From NCBI GenBank assembly GCA_019426215.1, contig CM033402.1, positions 1,054,001 through 1,118,000 of the forward strand: 64,000 nt of DNA, in the 5' to 3' direction. The position numbers and the translations under genes are program-made. The DNA comes from Buddleja alternifolia (Eukaryota > Streptophyta > Magnoliopsida > Lamiales > Scrophulariaceae). Within the stretch, counting starts at the first letter, position 1. Each line of letters starts with the position of its first letter. The notes under the pieces were generated by a model. The model was not told the origin of the DNA, did no database searches, and saw only the letters and a program-made list of their open reading frames with translations. Of this stretch, positions 46,422 through 57,746 are shown piece after piece.

Positions 46422-49400
46422 TTACACTTCCAAGGCAGATATCTGAGTTTGCAGATTTAAAACATTCAGGCCTCTATTGAAACTGTATTCTTCAGCACTA
46501 AAAAGATGTTTATAATACTTCTTCCAACTTGATAGTTTCTTATGTTTTTTTATCAAGTCTAGGCTGCCACAGCTCCCTCTCAGAAGCAACAAAACCTGCA
46601 TTCATTAGGAATTTATCTCAATGTTTCTCCAAAAATTCGTAAATCATGAATATAAAGTCGTGTTTGGATTGAAGGGTTTGACAGCTCCGGTTTCAAAATC
46701 CATATTACAATTCCATTGAGTTTTTTTAGGACGGTTTTGAATTTCTACGGGTTTTCATTCTTTAGCACTCATTCTGAGTTGTTTTTCAATTGCTACTATG
46801 AAATCAAATTCTTCAATCCAAACGCAACCTAGAAGAAACGTTAAAAACTTCACTTGCCTGACTCATTCGAGGACGCTTAACAGAAGATTGTTGAACGCAC
46901 AATGAAGCAGCTAAAACCAAGAGATTCATTTGTATGGAGTTGTAGTCTTCAGCAAGTGAGGGATCAACAAGCTCTCTGATTTTGTTCTTCTTCAACAATG
47001 GTTTAGCCTAACATATAATACGTAAAAGATAGACCATATTTAATAACTTTTAAAAATGTTATCCCACTAAAACATGTAGCATTAGTAGAGTGATTCATAT
47101 AAGCTCTCCTGACTCAAGTCTGGGGATAATAACTACAATTCATGTGGGCTCCCTCGAATGATTGTGATTATCTGAAAATTTGAGTCTCAAAAGCTCGATT
47201 CAGGGGGTGGGATGGGGGGGTTAAAGTGATTCTTATGAGATCCCTCGACTCTAAGTCCAGGGATAATAACTACCATATACGAATTATTGTGATCATCTGG
47301 AAACCGTGAATCATGAAAACTTAACTCAGGGGGGTGGGGTGGGGTGGGGGTAGTCATACCCACATAACAAGGCTTTGCTGTGAGTAATCCAACGCCCGAC
47401 GACCCGTGATAAGTTCCAATAGGAGCACTCCAAAGGCGAACACGTCAGTTTTTTCATCAACTATTCCATGCATCAAAAACTCAGGAGCTAGATAACTGTA
47501 GTCGACAGACAAAGATTAGGACCACAATCGTTTTTCACAAGTTACAAGTAAAATATCGAGAAAATGTTACCCGAAAGTGCCATCACATTTCGAAGCAGTG
47601 AGATGAGTCCATCGCTCTGGTAGCCATTTTGCAAGCCCAAAATCACATATCTGGGGTTCAAAATCCTCCGTAAGCAAGATATTTGCAGCCTTAATATCTC
47701 TATGAATGATCCTCCTTTGACAACCCTCATGAAGATACAGCAATCCTTTAGCTATTCCTAATGCAATTTTGTACCTTATATCCCAAACCATCTTCTCCGA
47801 AGAACCTTTTCAATTAGAAAAACAACTTAAATTTAGATCTAATGAATTAAAGAAATGTTGAATAAACACAAAAAGAAATCATGAGATAATACACTAACTG
47901 TGAAGCATAGAAGCTAAGCTTCCAAGGGGAGACAGCTCAAGAACAAGGCACATTCCATCTTCAACGCCATAGCCAAGCAATTTAGATGTATTGGGATGAT
48001 TTATATGAGCCATTATTCCGAGTTCGGATAGAAAATCGCCTATTCTCTCTCCCGAAGGTCCTTTAATATAACGCTTGATCGCAACGAGTTGTCCCCCTCG
48101 TAAACGGCCTCGATATACTTCAGCATAACCACCCTTCCCGATTAAATAGCCTACAAGCAACAATACACGTTAAGACCGAACACTAATATTGAAAGTAAAA
48201 TCACATAATTCGTCGTAATCAAGAGATTAATTTGTAAGTCCCAGCAGACTACAAGAGACATGCTCAATCTAATCTATAAACTGAAGTCTAAGAGTACAAT
48301 GACTACACAATGAAATGACCAAAACGCCCTTTCAGTTGCATCAGCTAGTCAAGACCCTTTGTACAATATTTTTATCAGAACCCGCAATTCTATCAATATA
48401 AACTTAACCTCTTACGAGATTTCTATTTATAACCAGAGTCTACAGCATGACCACTACAAAATGACAATAATGCCCTTCTTATTGGATGAGCGAGTCAAGA
48501 CCCTCTGTACAATACTTTACTTTTATCAACTCCACAATTCTATCAACACAAACTTTATATCTTACAAGATCTCTATTTATAACCGGGAGTCTAAGATTAG
48601 GGCTGAAAGACGAACTTAACTACTCGATACTTGATTCAAACTTGATCGCTAAATCTCGTTTGAGCTCGGTTCGTTTACCTATCAAACCAAGCTTAAACAA
48701 ATTTATGTGTTATATAAGTTTTGAAGTTGGGCTCTAGCTCCATTCGATTAATAAAAAATAATAAAAACATGTACAAAAAAATGAAGCTACTCGGGCTCGA
48801 CTCCTGTTCGGTAACAATCAAACAAGCTCAAACACAAATTTTGAAGCTCGATTGTAATTCAAACAAGCTTGGACAACACTTCGTTCGATTACACCCCTAT
48901 CTAGAGTACACTATTATAAAATGACAAAAACGCCCTTATAATTGGATCAACGAGTCAACACCCTTCTTTATTTTTATTTTATCAACTCTATCTATATTTA
49001 ATAACATCTCACAAGATTTCATCAAAAAATTCTTTATTTCATTCTCAAAGTTCAATGTAAATGTCATTTCATTAAGATTATATCTAACCTTGTGAGAAAT
49101 TGCTGGTCGCAGATTGTAGCTCCGACAAGCTAAAATTCTTCCATTGAGGCTTGAAATAGTTTAGAGTACAATCATTTAGCGCATTCCGCACACCTCCGAT
49201 TTCTTCTCTCAAACTACAGCTAAACTTCCTCGACAATTTCAGAGGATGCAATGTGGCTAATTTTCGCTTCGATTTAAATCGCAGCAATTGCAAATACTCA
49301 ATCCATCGCAAACCTGGCTGTGTTACGTCGTCGTTTCGAGCTTCCGATTCCGAAGTGCTCGCTTTCGATTCCGATTCCGTTTCCGTTTCCGTTTCAGATT

Positions 49401-49479
49401 CCGCAATTCTTAAGAAATCCTCAAGAACAGTTTCCGGCGAACAAACGTTGGATTTCTCTTTCTCCTTCTTCATAATCAT
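46422..49479 (-). CDS. Receptor-like cytoplasmic kinase, RLCK-VI/RBK type
   Basis: A soluble Ser/Thr kinase of the RLCK-VI (ROP-binding kinase) type; the substrate is unknown. Six coding exons on the minus strand: 49479-49089, 48150-47899, 47805-47571, 47495-47360, 47007-46858 and 46595-46422, giving 445 aa. The N-terminus is acidic and Ser-rich ([16 protein letters not shown]). Kinase motifs in order: [11 protein letters not shown] (glycine loop), VAIKRY (Lys), [11 protein letters not shown] (catalytic loop), [34 protein letters not shown], then [17 protein letters not shown] and [10 protein letters not shown]. All catalytic residues are present. The intron between exons 5 and 6 has a GC donor (CAG|GCAAGT), the others GT. 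Exon 1 follows a TTTTTTGCAG acceptor by two bases, so a 5' UTR intron is likely, and a second ATG at 49473 may be used. Confidence 0.92.
47205..47352. repeat. G-rich duplicated segment in a kinase intron
   Basis: Inside the intron after coding exon 4, two related blocks (CTCGACTCTAAGTCCAGGGA near 47250 and CTGACTCAAGTCTGGGGATA near 47108) are followed by runs such as GGGGGTGGGATGGGGGGG and GGGGTGGGGTGGGGTGG. These plus-strand G clusters could form quadruplexes. Confidence 0.6.
48600..48896 (+). mobile_element. TCGA-rich repeat copy with hAT-like ends, in kinase intron 1
   Basis: A copy of the dispersed repeat seen at 12029-12366. Here the ends are TAGGGCTGAAAGACG and GATTACACCCCTA, a short hAT-like TAGGGxTG/CACCCCTA pair. 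The flanks TCTAAGAT and TCTAGAGT match at 6 of 8 bases. This suggests that the dispersed family is an old hAT MITE (inference). Confidence 0.55.
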
Positions 49480-51101
49480 ACCTGCAAAAAATCAGAAAAA
49501 AAAAATTGATAAAAAAAACGTAGATTTGTATTAAAGGAAGCATAATTTTTCGTGAAAATTGAGACGAAATTGAATAGAAATCGTTGTAATTCGTACCGCA
49601 GAATAAAATCTGATAATTTATTGAAATTATCTAATGAAAATCCAGAGGAAAAAAGATAGATTTCTGCTTCTTTACTGTTAAAAGTTGTTCTTTAGTGTGT
49701 TCTGCTACTACTTTGTGTGCATGAAGGAAAGAAATTGTGATGATTATGTTTAAGGCTATTCTTTGAAGACAAGTTGTTGGACTTTACCCATTTTACCCCC
49801 ATCAAAAGATTTTTTGCTTTTGTCCTTTTTCTTTTAATGGAAAAAAATGGAATAAATCATGATTAAAGTTCATTAGAGATTAATTAATGAAAATTACATT
49901 GCTAAATGTTAGCAAGGAGTTGAGAAATAGAAAAATGATTAAAGTAGTTTTTTTTTTTATGGGGATTAAAGTAGTGTCGGATACACAAGAAGACATGATT
50001 TGTATGGTTCGATGAGCAATGTATACTTCTACGGCCACACTAGAGATCTTATTGATATTCGAGTTACAGAGTACAAAAGAATTTTTATAAATTTATAATT
50101 GAAGTCTGCGACAAAGGTTGTATACGAGTCGAGTTGAGTCAATCAAGTTCTTGTTCAAACTTATTTGAATTATTTCGAGTTTCAGAATTTGTATTTGAAT
50201 TTGATTTATTGTTAATTGAGTCGAATTCGAGTAATTTGATTTTTTTTTCCCTACATATTTCATCATTTTTTACTAATCGAATCGAGCACGAACCGAGTTT
50301 CAAACTTATTGACCACACAACAAGTTATTCAAACTTAATTTGATATGTTAACCAACTGAGCTCAAACGAGCTTTTACCGACCAACGATCTCGAGTCAAGT
50401 ATTAGGTAATTTTGTTTCTTTCAACACTATCCACAACTTCAAAGCTATTGCAAAATTACTAAAATACCCTCCAATAAATTTGGGTCGAGTCCCGCCCTCT
50501 TCTTATAGCCAAACCCTTTACTCTCGACAAGCTCAGCGCAGAGTTGAATACGCGGTTAGATTAATTTATTTATATTGTATCAATCTCAACGAACACAATT
50601 GTAAGCTCTTAACCAAGAAGCTCAAGCAACGGCTGCCATAAGATAATTTGTGTGCCCCAGGGGGTTATAAACTTATAATCACTGCATAATCTTCCAACTC
50701 TTTGATTGCAACATAGATTTGGGCACTCAAAGCAAAATTAACAAATATAAGGAATTCTTTGGATCCACGCTGCTCAAATGTCTTTAATCATGGCGACAAC
50801 TAAGAGACATAATAACCATGCAATTTTATTTCTATTCTTTTTTTCTTGTTTAATGGGTTATCATTACTAATTACTTTCGTGTATCTTAAGTTGATAATGG
50901 GAATGTTAAATAAAAGGAAATTTCGAGATTTGCGGATAAAATATATATAGTAGTATAATTAGCAGCAGCATATGTGACACAGAATAGTTTTTGTTTAAAG
51001 AAGAAAATAGTAGTATAATTAGCAGCAGCATATGTGACACAGAATAGTTTTTGTTTAAAGAAGAAAAATATTAGTAGAAGTGGAAAAAATGAAAACGAAT
51101 T
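49480..51101. other. Kinase 5' flank and intergenic
   Basis: 49480-49700 holds the likely 5' UTR and promoter of the kinase. A reverse copy of the TCGA-rich repeat lies at 50110-50433. Otherwise no gene is seen. Confidence 0.5.
50947..51066. repeat. Perfect 60-bp tandem duplication
   Basis: Starting ATAGTAGTATAATTAGCAGC and ending TTTGTTTAAAGAAGAAAA, the 60-bp unit at 50947 is repeated at 51007 with essentially no differences. It ends 36 bp from the tRNA gene. Confidence 0.95.
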
Positions 51102-51183
51102 CGTCGACAACAGGGTTCGAACCTGCGCGGGCGAAGCCCAACAGATTTCAAGTCTGTCTCCTTAACCACTCGGACATATCGAC
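51102..51183 (-). tRNA. trnS-UGA: tRNA-Ser (anticodon UGA)
   Basis: Minus-strand 82-nt type II tRNA. The acceptor stem GTCGATA pairs with TGTCGAC. The D arm contains GAGTGGTTAAGG, the anticodon stem-loop is ACAGACTTGAAATCTGT with anticodon TGA, the long variable arm is TGGGCTTCGCCCGC, and the T arm is CAGGTTCGAACCCTG. No intron and no encoded CCA, as usual for a nuclear gene. The box A and box B promoter sequences are intact, so it is probably functional. Confidence 0.95.
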
Positions 51184-51270
51184 TTTGCGGTCAATTAAGT
51201 CAATATTTAAATCAAGTAAGAATAGATCTATTATTTATAATCTATATCTCTAAAATAAAATTGATAAAAT

Positions 51271-51679
51271 GCATTTTCGATCCCAACTTGTACGTATGTT
51301 GGTCGGAGTACTTTGGTATCTATGCTATTAAATTTCACATTCGAATACCCAACCTCTGTAATTTGTTACAAGTAAGTCCACCGGAGGAATAATTTAACTT
51401 CGTTGTGCACTCGACTACCTATACATTGCATAATATGTGCACTTTGCACTTTATCCTATGACATTTTGTGTACCTGACTACATGTACAATGCATGATATG
51501 TGCACTTTAGTATACAATTTAAGTCATTCTTAAGACACGTGACAGACTTTTCGGAGGGAATATTCCAAATTATTCATCCGGCGGACTTAAATATCACAAT
51601 TTACAAAGGTTGAGTATTCGATTGTAAAATAAATAGATTAGGTACCAAAGTGCTCCGACCGACATAGATTGGAGTCGAA
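51271..51679. mobile_element. Fold-back element, about 410 bp, next to the solo LTR
   Basis: The left arm (GCATTTTCGATCCCAACTTG, GGTCGGAGTACTTTGGTA) is mirrored by the right arm (TACCAAAGTGCTCCGACC, TAGATTGGAGTCGAAAATAC). The arms exceed 80 bp, with further pairing inside (GTCCACCGGAGGAATAATT and AATTATTCATCCGGCGGAC). The solo LTR inserted at its right terminus. Confidence 0.65.
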
Positions 51680-51684
51680 AATAC

Positions 51685-51931
51685 TGTTTATACTATAAAA
51701 TAATTTGGGGTTTCGAATTACAGAGCCCAAATAACCCAAAACTGTAGAAATTCGAAAAGAATGAAATTGGGTCCACAGAAAATGGCAGCTCGAGTCAAGT
51801 GCTCGAGCGCTCCAGCTCGAGCAGGTTGCTCAGTTCGAGCTCGAGCAAGTGCTCAAGTAGCAAAGAAATTCATGTTCGAGCAGCAAAGAAATTCATGCTC
51901 GAGCAATGTGCCATTCAATACATACCCCACT

Positions 51932-51996
<65 letters not shown>

Positions 51997-53062
51997 ACAG
52001 AAAGAAAGTCCCTAGATGTTTATTTCGAAGAAACGAATCTGAAGAAATAAAATAAAGACCAAATAGCCAATAATCTGCAAAGACGCGCTAATTCGAAAAT
52101 ATTTGAAAGAGCAGTTGAAGACGGTTGAAGGCGGTTCCCGAAGAAAAGGAACGTGGGTTTCTTCAAAATATTTGAAAGAGCAGTTGAGGACGGTTGAAGG
52201 CGGTTCCCGAAGGAAAGGAACGTGGGTTCCTCAAAGACCAATATATATACGAGCCGCGGACAGAGACAAGAGATCATCGCAAGATCACCACACTTCTGCA
52301 TTTTCGTTTTCTTAGGAGTAGTTCATAGCATAATGTAGGAGTAGCTCTTAGCGTAATTTAGGAGTAGCCATAGTGTAATTTACTATTCGACTCGATGAGA
52401 TTTGCTTTCAAGGCTTGTATTTGCATTCGCGCATTCGATTGCTTGTAATGTTTCAGAATTGAAAACTTTCATGGAGATATAATTATCTTTTATTCAGATT
52501 TAAGTATCGGATAGGTAATTTGTATCTTGACTTGAGTCTTTCGATTCACTGTTTTTCATATTCGAAATGAACAACTAGCACTTCAATTGAATTCGAACAT
52601 ATTCAAGTATGGTAAAAAGATAGGTTCTCACGTAGGTATAAGATTATTTTGTGTCAGATTTAAGTATCAGAGAGATAGTTTTTACCTGGACTTGAATTTT
52701 ATCTTTCATCTTATTATTGCATTCGAAGAGAATAATCAACATCTAAAATAATACATTCGATCGAGAGATTCTCACGTAGATATAAGATTATCTTGTGTCA
52801 GATTTAAGTATCAGAGAGATAGTTTTTACCTGAACTTGAATTTTTCCTTTATTGTATTATTGTGTCATTCGAAAACGATAGTCAATTGCGGTCCAAATAA
52901 TTAGTTTAAACAACACGCCGAAGTGTTAAAGTCTGAACCACCGTCTAGCGTATCGAACTCGAACGCGGGGGTTGAAAGATAATTCTAAGTGGAGAATTAT
53001 CGCGGGGCTTGGAACGCGCAATTGATTCCTCCCTAATCTAGTTTGTTTTTATTTTCGAAACA
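51685..53062 (+). mobile_element. Solo LTR, 1378 bp, with AATAC target duplication
   Basis: TGTTTATACTATAAAATAAT at the start and TTTTCGAAACA at the end match the LTR at 1299-2385. AATAC is exact on both sides (51680-51684 and 53063-53067). No internal domain remains, so LTR-LTR recombination probably removed it. It is 291 bp longer than the other LTR because of a CTCGAG-rich minisatellite (about 51785-51907), a (TA)n(TG)n tract (51938-51997) and a 69-bp tandem duplication (starts near 52098 and 52167). Confidence 0.9.
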
Positions 53063-53067
53063 AATAC

Positions 53068-54429
53068 ATATTACCCAAATAAAATTACAAAAAAATATTG
53101 TATCTAACTATCCAGTATATATTCAATTATTCACCAAGTTTAAAATACAATGATAGCTTGACTGCTTACCTCGTAGCATATATGTGTCGAGTTGCCCTTT
53201 ATTAGCTGTTGCACTTGTACCTTTATTTTAAACAATTAACACCTCTTAATGATGAATCTTCGTGGTCATGTTCTTTTAAATCTTCTTTTTATTTTATTAC
53301 CATAGTGATGTTGGAGAAAATGACGTGTGAACCTGATACCTCTTATTTGATAATGGCACCTCTCATTTGATAAAACGAGGTAGTACACTCTTACCAATTG
53401 ATTGGTTTGTTACCTTAGTTTTACTAAAAAAATTGTCTTGGATGTGTCGTTTAGGTTTATATTATACGTTCTTAATACCTCGCATTCAAATCCATAATAG
53501 TTGTTAATGCCTCTCATTCAAATCCATATGACACCCTAAGCCAAAAATAAAACATACCTTTAATCAAACCTGGAAAATTCTTGAATAAACTAAGTGTTGA
53601 ATGCAGGGATGGAGTTGGGGAGAGCTGAAGGGCCCCTCAATTTAGAAAAAATATATTTTTTACCTTATATAATTTTTGATATTTGAAATTCGCCCTCCCT
53701 CAAAACCGAAAAATATCACGCTTTCTCCCTTTTCTTTGAGTTCGCCCCCCGAAACCCAAAATTCTGGTTATAACGAAAGAGACATAAGAGAATAAAGTAT
53801 GTCAAAAGTTATTATTGAACCTAGTTCCTTATTATATTTTCTCCCATAAATATAGCGTACCGTACCCTTGCCCCCGCACCCCCCTTGAATCCTTCGTCTA
53901 TTTGCCAAAAAAAAAATATAACTATATCACAACAATCTCACCCTTCTTGTAAAATTTCTTACTCCGTCCCTGGTTGAATGTAAGACGATATGAATTGTGA
54001 AGCACCAACAATGACATACCCTGCATGCTCATGTTGCATATCTACACCATTTCATGTGCCAAGGCGTATGACACGAACACACCAGGTGCTAAGAATTTTT
54101 TATGAAACCTCCAAATATAAGCTAAGTAAGAGCACGAGAAAAGATGAAAAGACTAATTCATATACAGATATATTTTCCACAAAAATAAAGAAGAAAATCT
54201 CCCAAAGTTAACTATTGCCATAAAGGTGACAAAATGTTATTCCAGTACTTCTTGACTCAAAATGTACACCCCCCCTATAGCTCTATAAAACCACCTCCCT
54301 TCTAAGTAAACTAACCCTTTCCACACTTCTCTAGACTCTTTTTGTCGTTCAAATAAACTAACGCCATGCCAGATGTAAATCCAAAATGTAATAAAGTTCA
54401 CCAAATCACTCTACTATGGAAGCACAATA
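53068..54429. other. Intergenic and RF298 3' flank
   Basis: No gene is recognised. The short frame at 53990-54211 has no family features. 54240-54429 is the likely 3' UTR of the RING gene. Confidence 0.45.
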
Positions 54430-57400
54430 CTAGTCGGCACGATAAGTCACAGGAATCCTCTTCTGAATAGTCGTCCTGCAAGAAGGACAATCATTCATCC
54501 CTTGCTTTTCATGGCGATCGTTGCATTGCCCACAAAGAACCTGATGTGCACACGGGATGAAAACCACGGAAATCTCATCTGTCATACACATAACACATTC
54601 CCTTTCGGGTTTTACATCTCCAGCACCAAAATTATCCTCAAAGACAGCTAACCTTTTCTTAGGAGGCTGTCCACCTAGGATTTTGGAGATGTTATCACTA
54701 GCCAAGGCGTTACCATATCCCACATTAAGAGCTGCTATTTTTGATTTATCAGACTCGAGTCTTAGTCCCGAGATCAAATTTTCAAGATTTTTGATGCGTT
54801 CTTCGCAATTTTGCATGTTTGTTTGTGCTGCTCGTTTTATGCTGTCCGCGTCCAGTGTTGTCTGAGCTTCTTCTTCTTCTTTTTTAGCCCTCAAGGCATC
54901 AATTTGTGTTGCAGCTTTTGATTTCTCTTTCTCTTCCTGCTTCAGTAGAACCTGGCGATAATCAAATTGCATGTGGTGTAAGGCACAAAAAAAAAAGGAC
55001 AAAAAAACCCCTCAATTTATGCACTAAACATCAAAAGTTTGCTCGAGTATAAGAACAAAATATAAGGATTTTAGGGTAAATTACACACACACCTCTGCGT
55101 GAGACTCTAATTACGAAAAACTCCCCAAGGTTTGAGAAATTATCATAGCTTCCCCTATCAGTAAAAACATATTGCAATTTTACCTCTATTTCATCTTACA
55201 ATTTCAACTCCTTTTTGTTTACGAGTGCTTAGAATTTGTTGGCGTGTCTTGGTAATTTACAGAATTTCAAGGGACTTGTGGTAATTACCCAATAAGTGAG
55301 GGTTGTGCATGTAATTAATCACAGATTTTAAAATTTAAGCAAAGCCACTATCGTTATAGGAGAGTATAATACCTTGAACTGATCATGTCGTCTTTTAATC
55401 TTTTCTAGTCGATTATCCAACTCAGCATTTTGTCGCTTCAGATTCGTCACTTCCTCCATGAACAAACCCTTTTCTGCATCCCACGACTGAGATTTCTTCA
55501 CCGCCTCCTGCTCCCTCACCATAGCTTCTTGCAACTCATAGGTAGACCGTAAAGCCTGCAACTTTGCCCTCTCCATCTCCTTCTTCAACACAGAATTCTC
55601 CCCTTCAAGCCGACGAACAGTTGAATTAGCCACGTTGATCTGCCCAGTTGCATTAGACAATGCATATTCCATCTCAGAAAGCCTTTTCAGGTTACTCTCC
55701 TCCAAATTTTGCTTATCTTTTTTAAGTTTTTCAATCTCTTCTTTCTCTTGCCTCAACATTTTCAATTCTCCCTTGTCCTTTCCAAGCCTTCGTGCAGCCT
55801 GCATAACCTTCTCGTTTGCCCAATCCGTCCAACTTTGAAGTTCTTTCTCAAGCACTTCCTTATGGCGAATTAGCATCAGAATGCTTTCATCTTTGTCATC
55901 TCCCGGGACGTACTTCTGGAGAATTTCATCAAACGGGATTGCAGAATAATAATCTTTAGTAGTCTCTTTAGCAGTCTTAGAACGATCAGAACTGTCGATT
56001 TCACCCTTTGGGCTAGGATCGGGACCCGCGATTGATGATGCAGGAGATTTTGTTTTCACTGCAGGTAATGCAAACACAGTATCTTTCACACAAGGTTGTG
56101 AACTGCTTGAAGATTTAAGCTCTTTTTCCAGAAGAGAGTCACTATTAGGTCCAGCTGCAGCAGCTAACCTCGAATAAGTTCCCTTTGTTAGTACACTGGA
56201 TGTAAATGATTTATCCAACACCATATTTCCCCAGGCAGCAACTCTGGCCTTAAAAGCCCCTTTCGACACCCGACCCTTGTAATTTTTTTCAAACTGAAAC
56301 GTCTTCTGCCTAAGCATATCTCTCTTGGAATTAGCTGATGAAACCTTTTTACTACCACCTGATTTATCATCCACCATTGTTCCCAGGGATGAGGCCGGTA
56401 CAAACTTTCCCTTTGCTCCAGCTTTGGAACTTGGCAGTTGATGGGCCGGGCCCGAAACAGGGTTTCCGGGCTGAGAACTTTGAGCCCGAGAAGTTGTCTG
56501 TTTCGGGTCATCCAATTTGTCAGAATCTGATTGGCTCGAGCCGAGATTTTCAGATTTCTTTTGAGAAAGTGTTGTATTTTCGCCAGAAGCTTCTTTTCCA
56601 GAAGAACCGTCGGAGGGGCCGCCGCTCCCTGCTAAACATGCATTTAAGAGGTTTAAATCACTTATTAACAGGCACCACATTGCTTCTGCAATAGTCAAGC
56701 CCGGTTTAACCTCTCGAAGCACATGAATCATCTCCAGTAACGTATAATCTACCAGGCTCTGCAGCCCCTCAAACAAAGAAAGCTTTGGAGTATTGAACTC
56801 TTTTTCCCTCTTTAGTAAAGCCAAAGCACCTTCGACAACATTGGATACGGCATCTTGACTACCATGGAAAACGGGGCTATTTAAAACCGCCCACTCAGCA
56901 ACTTCCTCAGTGTAACCCGATTCAATAATCTTCTTTACTGCACTGCAGAAAGTTGCAAACAAATTATTTGTCAAAAGTTCCTCGAGCTGACAGGCAACCG
57001 GATCGTCCCAATCAGCTTCTTGGTATTCTTCCTCTTCTTGCTCCTCAACAGTGTCCTCCGGCTTCAGCATCATTGACCCCAACTCATTCAAAGCGTTCCT
57101 GAATTTTTCCTCTAGCATTTCGTACCTGGGTAACAAGAAGTTTTGTTTTGTCAAAGTATTTACTCTCACAAGTTAATAATAGTAAAAAAAATATAATTTA
57201 AGTTAGAAAAATTTGCAGCATTGGTCCATAGCATAGCCCCGTTGCAATTTTAGCCCCACTGTTTATACTGCAAAATTAGTCCCTAGGGCATACTTTATTG
57301 CATTTTTAGTCCCAACCGTTAAAAACGGATGACAACCTTTTGTTTGGTCATGTGCATGAATTTACATAAATTTCACAAAACACGCAACTGCGCGTAGATG

Positions 57401-57746
57401 TCACGCATGAAATTCCATTCGTTTTTTATCAGATGGACCAAAAATTGAAAACAAATAATCATATGCGACTATATTTGCAACTTTGAAAACAATGGACTAC
57501 AATTGCAACAGGCTCTACATGGGACCAACATTGCTTTTTCCCCTTAAGCTATTTCGTAGAAAACAGAATTCTGATTCAGTTTTTGTACCTAGGGAATTCT
57601 GTCAGAGACAGAGTTGATGTGTTAACTGGAGTGTGTACTGATGAATCAGATGGGAATTTCCTCTTATTTCTGCTTCCCTTCTCATTGACCAAAACAGGCG
57701 ATAATTGCTCAGGGCTACTGTCAACGTTGCTGCTACTGTCACCCAT
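54430..57746 (-). CDS. RF298: RING-type E3 ubiquitin ligase, RF298/RF4 (MIP1-like) family
   Basis: A predicted E3 ligase. Three coding exons on the minus strand: 57746-57589, 57125-55373 and 54951-54430, with in-frame GT-AG joins, giving 810 aa; RF298 is about 814. The start MGDSSSNVDSS is followed by the family box LVNEKGSRNKRKFPSD. Residues 60-210 are the conserved N-terminal domain (WDDPVACQLEELLTNNL, IIESGYTEEVAEWAVL, AEAMWCLLISDLNLLN). The middle is low complexity (Ser, Lys, Pro). A long coiled coil runs from about residue 480 to 700. The C-terminus is a C3HC4 RING (CVMCMTDEISVVFIPCAHQV, LCGQC, CPSC). All zinc ligands are present. A 5' UTR intron probably extends to about 59235, where the CT-rich leader begins. 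Both coding introns carry MITEs. Confidence 0.94.
55074..55321. mobile_element. Fold-back MITE in an RF298 intron, 248 bp
   Basis: It starts GGGTAAATTACACACACACC, and the right arm GTAATTACCCAATAAGTGAG mirrors it. Flanks AGGATTTTA (55065-55073) and CAGATTTTA (55322-55330) match at 7 of 9 bases. Same family as 23761-23987. It ends about 50 bp from the donor of coding exon 2. Confidence 0.75.
57206..57543. mobile_element. TIR element in RF298 intron 1, 338 bp
   Basis: The left arm GAAAAATTTGCAGCATTGGT and the right arm ACCAACATTGCTTTTTCCC are inverted, continuing with CCGTTGCAATTTTAG and CTACAATTGCAACAGG. TTAAGTTA (57198-57205) and TTAAGCTA (57544-57551) match at 7 of 8. It nearly fills the 463-bp intron. 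Confidence 0.75.

Noticed and set aside
46813..46998. Separate small gene at the 3' end of the kinase
   Set aside because: It is coding exon 5 of the RLCK gene read past its GC donor into the intron.
15061..57746. Operon or biosynthetic gene cluster
   Set aside because: The genes are unrelated in function and each has its own introns and flanks; conserved neighbourhood is better explained by ancestral synteny.
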